In this document: piece by piece, positions 1 to 12,081 of the stretch | Numbering within the stretch: the stretch's first letter is position 1 | Layout: each line of letters starts with the position of its first letter | Source of the DNA: Theropithecus gelada | Taxonomy: Eukaryota; Chordata; Mammalia; Primates; Cercopithecidae | Assembly: GCF_003255815.1 (NCBI RefSeq) | Contig: NC_037689.1 | Coordinates: forward strand, 50,855,355-50,919,354 | Length of the DNA stretch: 64,000 nt | Direction: 5' to 3' | Notes under the pieces: generated by a model | Databases searched by the model: none | Told to the model about the DNA's origin: nothing | The model's input: the letters and a program-made list of their open reading frames with translations, nothing else | Position numbers and translations under genes: made by a program

Positions 1-645
1 GAAGCACTATCACAAGGAATATAGGCAGATGTAAAGAACTGAAATTCGAATGGCAAGGATGGCAAGAAAAGCTGGCGACTTCTATGTACCTGCTGAACCC
101 AAATTGGCGTTTGTCATCAGGCTTAGAGGTATCAATGGCGTGAGCCCAAAGGTCTGAAAGGTGTTGCAGCTTCTTCGCTTTCGTCAAATCTTCATTGGAA
201 CCTTTGTGAAACTCAACAAGGCTTCGATTAACATGATGAGGATTGTAGAGTCATATGTTGCATGGGGGTACCCCAATCTGAAGTCAGTAAATGAGCTAAT
301 CTATAAGCGTGATTATGGCAAAATCAATAAGAAGCGAATTGGTTTGACAGAGAACGCTTTGATTGCTCGATCTCTTGGCATCATCTGCAGGGAGGATCTG
401 CTTCATAAGATCTATACTGTTGCAAAACGCTTCAAGGAGGCAAATAACTTCCTGTGGCCCTTCAAATTATCTTCTCCACGAGGTGGAATGAAGAAAAAGA
501 CCACTCATTTTGTAGAAGGTGCAGATGCTGGCAACAGGGAGGACCAGATCAACAGGCTTATTAGAAGAATGAACTAAGGTGTCTACCATGATTATTTTTC
601 TAAGCTGGTCAGTTAATAAATAGTACCTGCTCTGAAATTGGGGGG
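1..645 (+). pseudogene. RPL7 pseudogene: Processed pseudogene of ribosomal protein L7 (RPL7), 5' part outside the window
   Basis: Reading from base 2 gives the RPL7 sequence from about residue 55 to the C terminus, ending in LIRRMN and a stop at 575-577. RPL7 is a 60S ribosomal protein of about 248 residues. This copy has no introns, carries the RPL7 3' UTR with AATAAA near 615, and ends in a decayed A-rich tail at about 641-659, so it is a retrocopy. Lesions visible in frame are a TAA at 32-34 (after MARQM-type residues, in place of Tyr), a TGA at 155-157 (in place of Arg, in SPKVRKV) and an in-frame 9-bp deletion after 379 that removes Lys-Tyr-Gly from the SLGKYGII stretch. There are also many substitutions. 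The frame downstream of 158 is open for 139 codons, but it lacks the N-terminal third and has no promoter in view. The sequence after the tail resumes as old L1, so the retrocopy sits inside an L1. Identification is certain; lack of function is inferred from the two stops. Confidence 0.95.
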
Positions 646-654
646 GAAAATAAA

Positions 655-1530
655 AGAAACCTTGCAGACCGGAAGGGAGTGGGATGATATATTCAACATA
701 CTGAACAAAAAAGAACAGTCTAACGAGAATACTATATCTGGAAAAACTGTCCTTCAAAAATGAAGGAGAGGCCAAGCATGGTGGGTAACGCCTTTAATCC
801 CAGCACTTTGGGAGGCTGAGGTGAGCAGATCACTTGAGGTCAGGAGTTTGAGACCAACCTGACCAACATGGTGAATCCGCATCTCTACTAAAAATACAAA
901 AATTAGCTGGGTGTGGTGGTGTATGCCTGTAATCCCAGCTACTAGGGAGGTTGAGGCTGGAGAATTGCTTTAACCTGGGAGGTGGAGGTTGCGATGAGTC
1001 AAGATCGTGCTATTGCACTCCAGCCTGGGTGACAAGAGCAAACCTCCGCCCCCATGCCCCCAAAAAAGGAGAAATTAAGACTTTCCCAGGTAAACAAAAG
1101 CTGCACGAATTCATCACCAGTAGACCTGCCCTACATGAAATGCTAAAGAATATCATGTAAGTTGAAAGGATGCTAGACAACAACATGAAACCATATAAAA
1201 ATATTAAAATTTTTGATAAAAGTGAATATATAGACGAATATAGCATCATGCAGTATTGTAATGTTAATATGTAAATCACTTTTAATTCTGGTATATAATT
1301 TAAAATACAAAACCATTTTAAAAACCTATAGATCTGAAATAATAGATACATGATATAAAAAGATGTCATTTGCAACATCAGTAACATAAAATGTGTGTAT
1401 GGGAGAGATATAAAGGAGTAGAGATCTTTTATGTGACTGAAGTTATCAGTTTAAAATAGACTCCTATAACTTTATTTAATCCCCATAATAACCACAAAAA
1501 AAAATACCTATAGAAAATAATCCTATGAAT
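655..1530 (+). mobile_element. Old L1 (L1M-type) fragment, ORF1/ORF2 junction region
   Basis: The sequence after the RPL7 tail (gatgatatattcaa, then ctgtccttcaaaaatgaagg) and on past the Alu (attaagactttcccag, then agacctgccctac) follows the L1M region upstream of ORF2. It is interrupted by the RPL7 retrocopy on the left and by the Alu at 770. All frames are broken. The right edge fades into AT-rich sequence at about 1530. Confidence 0.75.
770..1065 (+). mobile_element. AluS-type element
   Basis: A full-length dimeric Alu on the plus strand, from 'ggccaagcatggtgg' to an imperfect A/C-rich tail. 'cacttgaggtcaggagtttgag' marks an S-type copy. It splits the old L1, and the host sequence aaggaga appears on both sides (763-769 and 1066-1072), as expected for target-primed insertion. 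Confidence 0.93.
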
Positions 1531-1738
1531 CCTATTACAACATGTGCCAGTTTCCTCAGTGAATAAGAAGAAATAAAATTTTTGGCGTGTATTCATATAT
1601 TTTAATAAAACCCTATGCAAACCTCTCTTTCTTTTTGTATAAATGAAGTAGTATTGGATAAATAGATATTTATAATAAAAATACTGGCTTTTGTCAATCT
1701 TGTTAAAGTTGAATATTGATAATTTAGTGTGATCTAAT

Positions 1739-1922
1739 ATAGCTCTATCCAATACAAATTTTTGTGATGTTGAAACTTTTCTGTATCTATATTGTCCTAT
1801 ACGGTAATCACTAGCTATGTGGAGCTATAAAGCATTTGAAATATGGCCATTGCTACTGAGAAATATAATTGATTTAGTTTAACTGAAATTTAAATAATCA
1901 CATGTGAACACATACTGCACAG
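1739..1922 (+). mobile_element. MER58-type hAT-Charlie relic
   Basis: The sequence runs from 'ctatccaatacaaa' through 'attgtcctatacggtaatca' and 'gcatttgaaatatggcc' to 'tactgcacag'. This follows the MER58 order (two 'tgtccaata' motifs, the 'agccacatgtggc' arm, a terminal gcacag). It is non-autonomous, with no coding capacity. Confidence 0.7.
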
Positions 1923-2560
1923 ATCTATGGAGTGAGGCTTGTAAATATTGCCAGTGGCAAGGAAGTAACAAGGCTAACTATAAATAATTTTTGCTATGTT
2001 TCTCTAGTAGAAACTTTCAAACCAACTTACATTCTTTTTGCCTGCTTATACGTGAGTTAAGTAAATAAAAATGAAGGTTTTTAGAAAAAAATCCTTTAAA
2101 AATAATGACTTTGTGTATTTTAGCATACAAAATTTATTTTAAAATCTTATACCAACACTTGTAATCATATAAAATAAAATGTAACAGACATCTTTCATTA
2201 TTTGTAACTAATGTGTGTATTTAATTCAATTTAATCTGATACCATTCCTTGGAAACTAAATGCTTTTCAAATGATAATTCTTAGAATTTTTACGTATCTT
2301 AGAAGTGTTTCTTTTGTTCTTTGTTTTTTGTTTGTTTGTTTATAAAATAAGGATATGTTACACTTTTCTGCTAGTGATCTAAATGATGCGAGATATGTAA
2401 TCTTGGGAGAAACTAGATTTGGAATTTTGGTGGTAAACTAGTAATATGAACATATAGGTAATTAAATGACAGTCAGAAATTGTTATCTAGAAGTAGATGT
2501 ATTGGTCATCTCAGAAAATAACCATACACAAAATACAGAGATATATAAAAATGCCTGGGA
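1923..2560. other. AT-rich single-copy stretch
   Basis: No coding sequence, RNA gene or repeat that I recognise. Short A/T runs only. Confidence 0.5.
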
Positions 2561-2569
2561 TCAACTAAA

Positions 2570-2868
2570 TTTTTTTTTTTGGAGACAGAGTCTCGCCCTG
2601 TCGCCGCCCAGGTTGGAGTGCAGTGGCACAATCTTGGCTCACTGCAAGCTCCGCCTCTCAGGTTCACACCATTCTCCTGCCTCAGCCTCCTGAGTAGCTG
2701 GGACTACAGGTGCCTGCCACCACGTCTGGCTAATTTATTTTTGTATTTTTAGTAGAGAAGGGGTTTCACCGTGTTAGCCAGGATGGTCTCGATCTCCTGA
2801 CCTCATGATCCGCCCGCCTCAGCCTCCCAAAGTGCTGGGATTATAGGCATGAGCCACCATGCCCAGCT
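2570..2868 (-). mobile_element. AluY-type element
   Basis: A full-length Alu in reverse orientation: T tract first, then 'gagacagagtctcgccctg' through 'gagccaccatgcccagc'. 'cactgcaagctccgcctc' and 'gttagccaggatggtctcgat' are Y-type. It is flanked by aactaaat at 2562-2569 and aactaaaat at 2869-2877 (target-site duplication). Confidence 0.95.
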
Positions 2869-2878
2869 AACTAAAATT

Positions 2879-5635
2879 TTTTATGAAGCTATTTTTGATT
2901 ATCCTACAAATAGGAATTTGATGAATACTAAGGTATAGAACTTTGGAAACTTTATACTTGAAAGGTGTTGAATTACGGCTTCTGGGAAATTTTACCAAAA
3001 TAGTCTGCTGTTGAAGTGAAGCAAAGTTTATTGCTTATTGTGATAATGGGGACTATTAGCCTTGACAGAATCTCATTCTAGAGAAGGAAGGACGTAGACT
3101 GTCTGTCATCTTCCTCTCTTTCACAAACAGTGCCAGGAATAATATCACAGAATCCCAGAGTATCTATATTGGAAAATATATTTGAGATTATTTTGGCCAA
3201 TCTCCTTTTATAAACAAGCTTTTGAATTCTGAGATTGATTACTAAATTAACATGCATTGTTTCATCTAGTTTTTTTGTGACTGATTAGAGAACATACCTT
3301 ATTATTTCATCATTCAAACTTGAACTTAAAGGCAGAGAAAGGATGCAAAATAAAATATTTATAGATTATTTGGCAAAGTATAAGTATCTCACATCTGTAA
3401 AATTTTAATAAAATTCTACAAAGTTTTTGTGTAACGCTTGCCTAATGTGATTTATCTGTCAATTGATATATAGATTCCATTAAAAATTCATTTTTAAAAA
3501 GGTGAAATTATGACTGTCATAAATGTAAAATAAAATGATTAAAAATTTTATTTAGCTCAACAGTTAATGAGGAAACAGTAAGATGTTACAATGGTAAAAG
3601 GAGAATTTTAAAAAACACAAAACACACAGATACAGTCAGTTAGGAATTGTAAAATGAATGTACAAATAGATGCAAAAAAAAAAAACTTAGTATCCACAAG
3701 ACAGTAATCAGTTGCATCTCCAGGAGGCACAATTAATTTATATATCTATGGACAATAATCATTATAATTATTATAATCAGTTTTCTGCAATTTACAGAAA
3801 GGTAAAATAACTCAAGACATTGAAAGGCGGACATATCAGAAAGTTGCTGTAGCGAGCACATGCAGTTAACTTTCTGCCTATTTCAAGGACTTTCACAATT
3901 TTTTTCTTATAACCCCAATGAAGATGAGAAATGGTTTTCACTTTACCCTACTCCCCATCACGTCATATTAGTGTTGCCTATTTGACTCATTAGTGTTATT
4001 TGCTTGATTCCTGTAGCCATTTTAATATAAAAATGTGAAATTCCTACTCTCAAGTTGAACATAGAAGATAGTCAATATTCTAAATTTAAAAGGTTAAAAA
4101 CTTACGTATTTGTTTTTAATTTTAACATTATATGTTTAATAAAATAAGAAACTTGAACACCGTATTATTTATGGTCTGCATAATCCGTTGGATTTACCTA
4201 ATTCATGGATTTTAATACACATGTTGTCTTTAGGTTACCCCTGAGGGCAATTGTTTTGGCATACCTAGCATAAAGCAGGTATCCACTATAAGATTTTTTC
4301 CGATTTCATGTAAAAAGGTTAAATGCTGGTTTGGTGGATCCTGCTTCAACATTGTGAAAATAACATATGAACTACATGTCTTTTGGGAAATTATATGTGG
4401 ATATATCTACAGATGTAGATATAATAGATATAAACCAGTAAGAAAGGAAATCTAACTTTTTAGTGATTTCCTTTTTACTTTAAAAAATTTGCTATTGAAT
4501 TTTTTCAGTTAAATAGTAACAAAAATAGCTAACAAAATAGGCGCCATACAAAATTTAATTTGCCCCTTTATAACTTTTTAAATTCCTTTATACTGCATAA
4601 ACCCCAGATTTTTTGTTTCTAGCCTATAGTTTCTGCCTAAAATACAGGAAATGATACTTAGTTACAATACCAGAATGAAACCATTAAAAGTTTTGGATGC
4701 TGGTTTAAGTGATATACCACTTAAATAATGACCCAACTTTGTCTAAATTCTTCAAGAACTAGAATATATATAATTTTATTACATTATCTCCTTTTCATGT
4801 TGTTTCTTTTCCTTTGGATCTGATTTTTCAAAACTTACAGTCTAATATTGTATCACTCTGTAAAGTAACATTCCTTATATGATTTTTAAAGTAGAAAGTC
4901 TTTTCACATGAAGATATATATGTACTATATACATATATACATATATGTCTATATTTCTAAACCCTTATGTTCTTTGTGTAATTGATGGAGGATTATTCTG
5001 TAGAGAACAACCAAAGTTGCAAATCATGGAGAAAATCTCTCTGAAGTGCAAGTAAGATAAAGAATAAAATAATTGGAGCATTGTTGTTTTTAAAAAAAGC
5101 TTCTCTTGGAAAATGTCCTTTAGTATACATGGTTAGAAAAATAATGAATCCTAGTTTTAAATTTGTGTGATTTAACTTAGTTTACAAATGTTTATGTATC
5201 TCATTAATGGAAAAACGTTTTAGCAATGAAGATTAACATGAATTGATTTGTAATAATTAGCATGTTTAATTTCAAGGATACTACCTCAAAACACTGAATT
5301 AAGTTTTAAATAATTTATTATACATTTGACCACACAGAGCCTACACCAAGCTATTATGATGTGGTTATGTTTGTTTTAATACTTCAATCTCCACATAGAT
5401 AGCACAAGATAACCTCATATTCATAATATTCTAAGTGCATGCATGAAAAAATCAAAACTATTATTTGAATAACAAAGCTCATGGGCCGAGGAAATGATGC
5501 CAAACTATCTTTTAGGAAATTACAGAGTAAAATAAGTTATTTACTTTAGGTACAGTATTAATTATTGATTTAACATTCACATCTCTGATAAAGAGTTACC
5601 TACTAGTGTCAGAAATCACATATATCTCCGAGGTT
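2879..5635. other. AT-rich single-copy stretch
   Basis: No gene seen. A weak ancient-repeat signal lies at about 3140-3230 ('cacagaatcccagagt' to 'ggccaatctcc'). An alternating (AT/ATAC) simple repeat lies at about 4913-4954. Confidence 0.5.
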
Positions 5636-5637
5636 TT

Positions 5638-5955
5638 ACTATGGCTTGAATGCCTCCTCCACACATTCAGGTGTTTCCAATGTGATTGTATTGCGAGGTA
5701 GAGTCTTTAAACAATGATTAGGCCATGAAGGCTCCTCCTGTGTGAATGTGATTAAGGCCCTTATTAAAGAGGTTTCACTCAATGTTCAGCTGTCTTGTTC
5801 TTCCACCTTCCACCATGTGAGAACTCAGCCTTCCTTCCCTCCGGAAGACGGAGAAAGAAGGCCCTTGCTTGACATCAAAATGCCAGCGCGTTGATCTTGC
5901 ACTTCCTAGCCTCCAGAATTGTAAGAAATAAGTTTTTGTTCTTTATAAGTTAAAA
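5638..5955 (+). mobile_element. MaLR LTR (MST/MLT1 type), 3' end missing
   Basis: It begins 'tatggcttgaatgcc', then 'gattaggccatgaaggctcc', 'cttccaccatgtgag', 'gcgcgttgatcttgcacttc' and 'ctccagaattgtaagaaa', which is the MaLR LTR order. The last 50 or so bases of the LTR are absent. It is non-coding. Confidence 0.8.
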
Positions 5956-5959
5956 ACAT

Positions 5960-6400
5960 ATAAATGCATAAATAAATTATTTATTATACAATATTTAAGG
6001 AATACCTAAGCACATGTGTGCTCACCATCTAGCTTAAGTAATAAAACATTGCCAAAGCAGTGAAATACCCTCCTCTTTGTCTGTTCCCTCCCTTCCCTGA
6101 TCATCTCTCCCATCTTCCAGATATACTTACCATTCTGAATATAGTGACAATCATACTATGCATTTGTTATTTCTTTTTTTTTTAATATAGGTGTCTATCC
6201 CCAAGCAATATATAGTATTGTTTTACAGTTCTTAACTTTGCATAAATGGTGTGATAAAATATGTGTTCTGAAACACACTTTTGCTTTGTTCATTGTACTT
6301 GTGAAATTCATTTGATATGTGTAGCTCTAGTTTATTCTTTATCAGTGATATATAATATTTCACCGTTTAGTCTACATTATCAAATGGTGGTCTGCCCAGA
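5960..6400 (-). mobile_element. Old L1 (L1M) 3' region, antisense
   Basis: 'gcttaagtaataaaacattgcc', 'tttgcataaatggtgtgata' and 'gtgtagctctagtttattc' match the antisense 3' part of L1M elements. Strongly diverged; edges uncertain. Confidence 0.55.
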
Positions 6401-7558
6401 AAAGAATGTGGTAAAAGATAAAAACCTAAGTTGGGCAATATTCTGATTATTATGATTACTTTCAGATTTATTGAACTAAAGTTTATTTTGAATCAACTGG
6501 CAATGAAAAAATATTCATATTTAATATGACCATAAATCAGCTTTTCTATTGCCTTTGCATCAATAATTTAAAAATAAGTAAATAATGCACTGATTCAGTA
6601 GTCAGGTGCTAGTTATCCCAATTCTATCTAATTTGGAGGTAATATATTAGGTAGGAAACCTAAGAGTATCAGTACTGATTAGTGATTTGAGGCAGAAAAC
6701 TTGAAAGTTAGGCTGGGAATTGCTAGTAAGGTTCTGGATTCAATCATGATGAAGTGACTTGGTTTGATGTGCCTAAGGACCCTGTCTAATGAGTTATATT
6801 ATCTTAATAGGCCACATACTGGTAAAAAAACCCAAAAACTAAAACATAAAAGCAAGTGAATGTTAATGATGTCTCAAAAGAGCTCATTAATTAGTCAGTC
6901 AGCACCTCAACACAGAAAAAATTTCTGGCCATGTGGCCCTCACTCCGCCTTAGCCTTAGCAGGTAGAAAAACTAAATGCTTGAGGAGTATTTGCTACTAA
7001 TTACCTCTGATGGGTATGCCATGTCTGGTCTTGTTTTGATATAGAGGGCAAAAAACATGATAGCCAATGAACATTAAATTGCCAAAGTGGGTGTAACACA
7101 GCATGAACATTTACCATTTCCACCATGTTTCATCATAAATGGGAGAAATAATATTGGAGTTGTGGAGGCAGGAATTTTGGAGATATCACAGACCTGAGTC
7201 ATGGACAGCCATGTATGCTATCCATTATCCAAAAAAAGAAAAAAAAAAAGTCCTTTTAAAATGGTGTTAGTCATGTCTACAGGATATTTTCTGTTTTGTA
7301 TAAAATGCTTCCTGAAATTTTCATGCTAATATAACATTAAATATTTCTGTTGTATAACAATCTCACTAGAACTTGGTTTTCCTTTTTTTTTAAGACATGA
7401 ATTTTAAGTGGTGGTCATTATGATATAATTGAAAGGAAAGCCAAACTAACAATAGTTACCAAATACAGCCTTTTTATTACCTCTTTCCCAAAGAATCTCC
7501 ATTTTATTTACCGTTTGACAAATGCAACTTATTTTATAAGTAGCAAAAACTCTGCAGG
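6401..7558. other. Single-copy stretch
   Basis: No gene or clear repeat. Short purine run at 7231-7250. Confidence 0.5.
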
Positions 7559-7568
7559 CAGAGTGCAT

Positions 7569-7867
7569 CTTTTTTTGTTGCTGTTGTTGAGACGTGGTCT
7601 CACTCTGTCGCCTAGGCTGGAGTGCAGTGGTGTGATCTTGGCTCACTGCAAACTCTGTCTCCCGGGTTCATACCATTCTCCTAGCCTCCCGAGTAGCTGG
7701 GACTACAGGTGCCTGCCATCACACCCAGCTAATGTTTTGTATTTTTTTTAGTAGATATGGGGTTTCACTGTGTTAGCCAGGATGGTTTCGATCTCCTGAC
7801 CTCGTGATCCACCCATCTCGGCCTCCCAAAGTGCTGGGATTACAGGCGTGAGCCACTGCGCCTGGCC
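7569..7867 (-). mobile_element. AluY-type element
   Basis: Reverse-oriented Alu with a short interrupted T tail. It has a small deletion in 'ctcctagcctcccgag' (several bases of 'gcctcagcctcc' lost). It is flanked by cagagtgcat (7559-7568) and cagagtacat (7868-7877). Confidence 0.94.
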
Positions 7868-7877
7868 CAGAGTACAT

Positions 7878-9440
7878 TTTTAATACTTTATTGCATTAAG
7901 ACTCTTAGGTTTAAAAAAGTAGTTATATCTGTTAACTTTAGTATTTTTCACTTTATAGAAAAAGCTTATGTCTGAATTTTCCTATTTTGGTGTTCCTGGA
8001 TTTAGTAAGATGATATAAAATACTATACTAGTTTAAGATATTAGTACTTTACTACTAAGAATGTATTATTAGGATTTAATTATTTATTCTTGCCTATATA
8101 TATTAGACTATATATTTGACTTTGTATTTGCATAAAGAGCATATTATTACAATCCCTAACATTTTTTAGATTGTAAGACAAACCTATATTCAGATGAGAA
8201 TATATATTGAAGATTCCATACCTATAAGCCTGAGATAAATGTATGATTTGATGAGAGGAAGAAAAGAATTTATAATAATGATAAAAGCTATTAACACTAA
8301 AATATTGTAGGATTTTTAGCATAGTATCATTATCTACATGAAGAAATGGTTATATTTGCAAGTGAAATAGTTCCATGTGAATTCGAATGGCTGGGCTAGA
8401 AATTAGGAAGTTGGTACTATTTGGAATGAAGCACTTATCTTTTTTCTTTTTCTGAAAATATATCTTTTTTCACTCATCTCTTCTCTCCAACATCTTTCAA
8501 GTTATTAAACAGGTCGCCTAAGGGAGAAACTATCTCTAGAAAAATTGTAATAAGTTCTTTAGGGTTTTCGTACTTGGCTTCAGTTTCTCCTACCTTTCAT
8601 AATAGATTCACCCTCTTTGTTCACCTTTCTAAAGGAGGCATTGTAAGGAAGCTTTCTTACGGCAAATTTACAATATCTGGTGACGTCTGACTCCTTTTTT
8701 TTTTCTTAGGCTAGACACTTTCTCACTGAAAGAAGCCTTTTGTCAGCATCTATTATGCTACTTTCCCACTGTTACAAATCCTCTATATTTTCTTAAATAG
8801 GACAGATTATATGAGGAATCCAGTTCCAATGCCGTAGCACTTGAATTTAAATGTGGGCAGTGTTTTATTCTCCTAATTTCTGTAAACTCTGATAGTTGGT
8901 TTAAGAGAACCTGCCTTTTTTGTTTGCTTTGTTCAGTGGTTAAACTTTAATAGTAAGTGACGAGGAAACATAGATAAAAGAATGTCTTTAAAGGCCATGA
9001 ATTCTTCTCTCAGTTTGGAACAAACACCTTAGCTTCAATGTCTCTGCCACTTAGCATATTTAATTTCTTTGGTATGTGAATGTTTGTCCACAGTGTTCAA
9101 ATGAATCTGACTTGAAAATCTCAGGCATTTTTAGGATATATTTTGGCATTAATAAATAGTGTGTTTTGACTTCAGAGCTGTTAATTACCCCTAGTTCCCT
9201 GATAAAATACTTGTAATGGGATTTTTTGGGTCAATATTAAAGTGTGTTTGAGTTTCAAGAGAGACATGAGTAATTTTTAATATAGAACAATATATTTAAT
9301 ATCTTACATTTATTTTTGGAAAGTAATTCATTGTATTTAAATTTCTCAAGTATTCAAAGCACCAAGGAAAATTATAGACAATAGTTTCTATTATTATTTG
9401 CTTATTTTTCTATTGGAAAAACTTATACAAATCTTTATAG
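7878..9440. other. AT-rich single-copy stretch
   Basis: No gene, RNA or repeat recognised. Confidence 0.5.
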
Positions 9441-9449
9441 CTTTTGGTA

Positions 9450-9975
9450 ATTTTTAAATTCGGTTTTCTGTCTTATTATTGAATTATAAGAGTTCTTTAT
9501 ATGTTCTAGATGCAAGTCCCTTATACATATGATTTGAAAGTATTTTTTCTCATTCCTTGGGTTCCCTTTTTACTATCTGGACTGTGTCCTTTGAAACACA
9601 AGAGTTTTAAATTTTGATAATCTCTAATATATCTATTTTTTGTCTTTTTTGTTTTAAGTGAATAACTAGTAAGTCTGCCTAACTTAAGATCACAAACACT
9701 TCTATATTTTCTTCAAAGAGTTTTATAGATTTAGCTCTTACATTGAGGTCTGTGATTTATTTTGAGGTAATGTTTGTGTGTGGTGTGAGGATGGAGTCCA
9801 ATTTCATTCCTCAAACTTCTTTTTTTCCCCTTTTACTTTAGAGCAAGCTATTGCTATGTTGCCCAGGCTGATCTCAAACTCCTGGGCTCAAGCAGTCCTA
9901 CCGCCTCTGCCCCCCTATGTGCCTGGCCATTTTCATTATTTTACATGTGGATATTCAGTTTTTCTAGCTTGATAC
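9450..9975 (-). mobile_element. Old L1M ORF2 fragment, antisense, split by an Alu piece
   Basis: 'gttctttatatgttctagat', 'gtgtcctttgaaacacaaga', 'ttttatagatttagctctta' and 'atgtggatattcagttttt' are antisense L1 ORF2 landmarks in the right order. The Alu fragment at 9822-9928 interrupts it. All frames are broken. Confidence 0.75.
9822..9928 (-). mobile_element. Alu left-monomer fragment
   Basis: 'tgctatgttgcccaggctga' to 'tgtgcctggcc' after a T/C-rich tail. It is one monomer with an internal deletion, probably FLAM or AluJ derived. Confidence 0.75.
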
Positions 9976-10140
9976 CTATTTTTATAATCTAATAGAAAAG
10001 ACTAGTGCTGCTCAAACTTCAATGTTAGTAAGAATCACCTGAGGTTCTTGCTAAAATGCAAATTTTGTTATAGTTGTGGGACCTGAGAGGCTGTTTTCCT
10101 ACAAACTTCCTAGGTGATGCTGCTGATTCTGGTACTGGGA

Positions 10141-10802
10141 CTTTTTTATTGTTTGTTTATTTTTGAGACTGTCGCCCAGGCTACAGTGCAGTGTTGTGAT
10201 CACAGCTCACTACAGACTCGACCTCCTGGGGTCAAGAGATCCTCCCACTTCAGCCTCCAGAGTAGCTGAGACTATAGGCTTGCCCCACCATGCCTGGTGT
10301 ATTAGTCCATTTTCACAGTGTTATAAAGAACTGGCTGAGACTGGGTAATTTATAAAGGAAAGACGTTTAATTGACTCACAGTTCAGCCTGTCTGGGGAGG
10401 CCTCGGGAAAGTTACAATTATGGTGGACGGCAAAGGGCAAGCAGGTACCTTCTTCACAAGGTGGCAGGAAGGAGAGTGAACACAGGAGGAACTACCAAAC
10501 ACTTACAAGACCATCAGATCTCGTGAGAACTCACTATCAAGAGAACAGTATGGGGGAAACAGCCCCCATGATCCAATTACCTCCATCTGGCCTCTCCCTT
10601 GACACATGGGGATTATAATTCAAGATGATATTTGGCTGGGGACATAAAACCTAACCATATCACCTGGCTAATTTTTGTATTTTTTGTAGAGACAGGGTTT
10701 CACCATGTTGCCTGGGCTGGTCTTGAGCTCCTGGGCTCAAATGAGCTGCCTTCCTTGGCCTCCCAAAGTGCTGGGATTGCAAGCATGGACTGTGCCTGGC
10801 CC
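10141..10802 (-). mobile_element. AluJ-type element split by an LTR
   Basis: Right arm at 10141-10297 and left arm at 10663-10802, interrupted by the MaLR LTR. Old-type bases ('gacctcctggggtcaagaga') suggest AluJ. ctggga(c) at 10135-10141 recurs at 10805-10811, as expected for a target-site duplication in MER5A. Confidence 0.88.
10298..10662 (-). mobile_element. THE1/MST-type MaLR solo LTR inserted in an Alu
   Basis: On the plus strand it reads TGTATTAGTCC to ACCATATCA, the reverse complement of a THE1/MST LTR with TG...CA ends. The 5-bp host sequence cctgg flanks it (10293-10297 and 10663-10667). No internal retroviral region is present, so it is a solo LTR. Confidence 0.93.
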
Positions 10803-10832
10803 GTCCTGGGACATTTTGAATAGCAAGGAAAT

Positions 10833-12079
10833 AGCCAAATACTAACCAAAGAATTACAAGTGCATTCTAACTGTGCATCTGTTTTATTTTCACCTCTCTG
10901 ACCACTGGCTTTCTTTACTGCTTCCTGTATGTGGGAGACTGTAACCTCTCTACTGCTTCCAGGATCACATCCCATTAGATCAAGCCATAAACTTAGGAGT
11001 TGCAAAATGGCATTTCTAAGCCTGAGTTTTTAATTCCCAGCAGAGATTAGCCAATTGGCTACCTTAGATGTATCAGCTCTTAGGTGTTGAGTTCTTAGTT
11101 CTATCAGCTGTGGCTAGGGGTCTGGCTTGTGGAGGGCTCAGTAAGTCAGTGGCAGCTCACAGAGAAGAGAGTTGTGGGCTGACCAGAAACTGAATACTTT
11201 TCTACAGATGTGGAATTGACCTTCTGTGTCATTTCACAGAAGTCTGGGCATCTTTTACTTTAAATTGAAAAATTTTAAAGGCATGATAATGAGTAGGAGT
11301 CAGGAATTCTCCAAATGACTGTTACTGACCAATTCTGCGCAGAGGAGGGGGAAAAAGAATTTTCCTTGATTACCAGCTAAACTGTGTTTCATATTTAGCA
11401 ACATGAATGATTTGTCTGACTTCATTAAGGACTCCCGTTGGAACACAGGCAGTCCTAGTGCAGACTATTGAGTGGGCAGTCATGGGTAAGGTCCTGAGCC
11501 TTTGTGGAAGCTTTCTCATTTATAGACTGAGGAATAATAGCTGTTCTGCAAAGACATTTTTAATCATTTTGTTTCTAGAACAAAGTGTAGGTGCTGAATC
11601 TGTTAGTTTTCCTCTCTTTCCCCGCCTTCCTACTTCCAGAAAAGATTTTCTGTGATTTACATATAAATGATCAAGTATAATAGGGCCATTAAATTAAGGA
11701 TAAAAGAAGAGCCCTCTAATGGAAAGAGAACATAGTTTTTTTATAAAAATCAAGGATAAGATTGTTACTGTAACTGAACAGAAATTTAACTATGAGCTTT
11801 CTGGCACACATCATAAAAACAGAATAGATTAAGTTGTTTTTCATATATAAAAAATTTTTAAATACCAGTTTGTTAGGAGAGAGAAAATGTTTTTTTCTAT
11901 CATTAATATTATGTTTACATAGAATAATAAGACAAATAGAATGACATAATTGACAATGATTTAAAAGTATCAAATGATAAAAATTTTTCCAGTGTGCTCC
12001 TTGAATTCTAGCATCTGCATACTGTCTAGTTTCTCATTTTTAGATATTTGTTACATCAGCATCCCGCTTCCAGGTACCA
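10833..12079. other. Single-copy stretch with one MIR trace
   Basis: At about 11470-11570 'cctgagcctttgtggaagc' to 'gactgaggaataatag' resembles an antisense MIR. The rest is unassigned; no gene. Confidence 0.45.
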
Positions 12080-12081
12080 AA

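Larger units (their letters stand above)
10003..10832 (-). mobile_element. MER5A-type hAT relic, host of a nested AluJ
   Basis: 10003-10140 ('gctgctcaaacttcaatg', 'gaatcacctgaggttcttg', 'ggtgatgctgctgattc') and 10806-10832 ('gggacattttgaatagcaag') join into one antisense MER5A of about 165 bp when the Alu is removed. It is non-coding. Confidence 0.75.

Noticed and set aside
161..577. Open frame that matches RPL7
   Set aside because: It is the 3' part of a processed pseudogene with two upstream stops in the same frame; not a working ribosomal protein gene.
9822..9928. Possible 7SL RNA gene
   Set aside because: The match is to one Alu monomer with an internal deletion; no 7SL-specific S domain is present.
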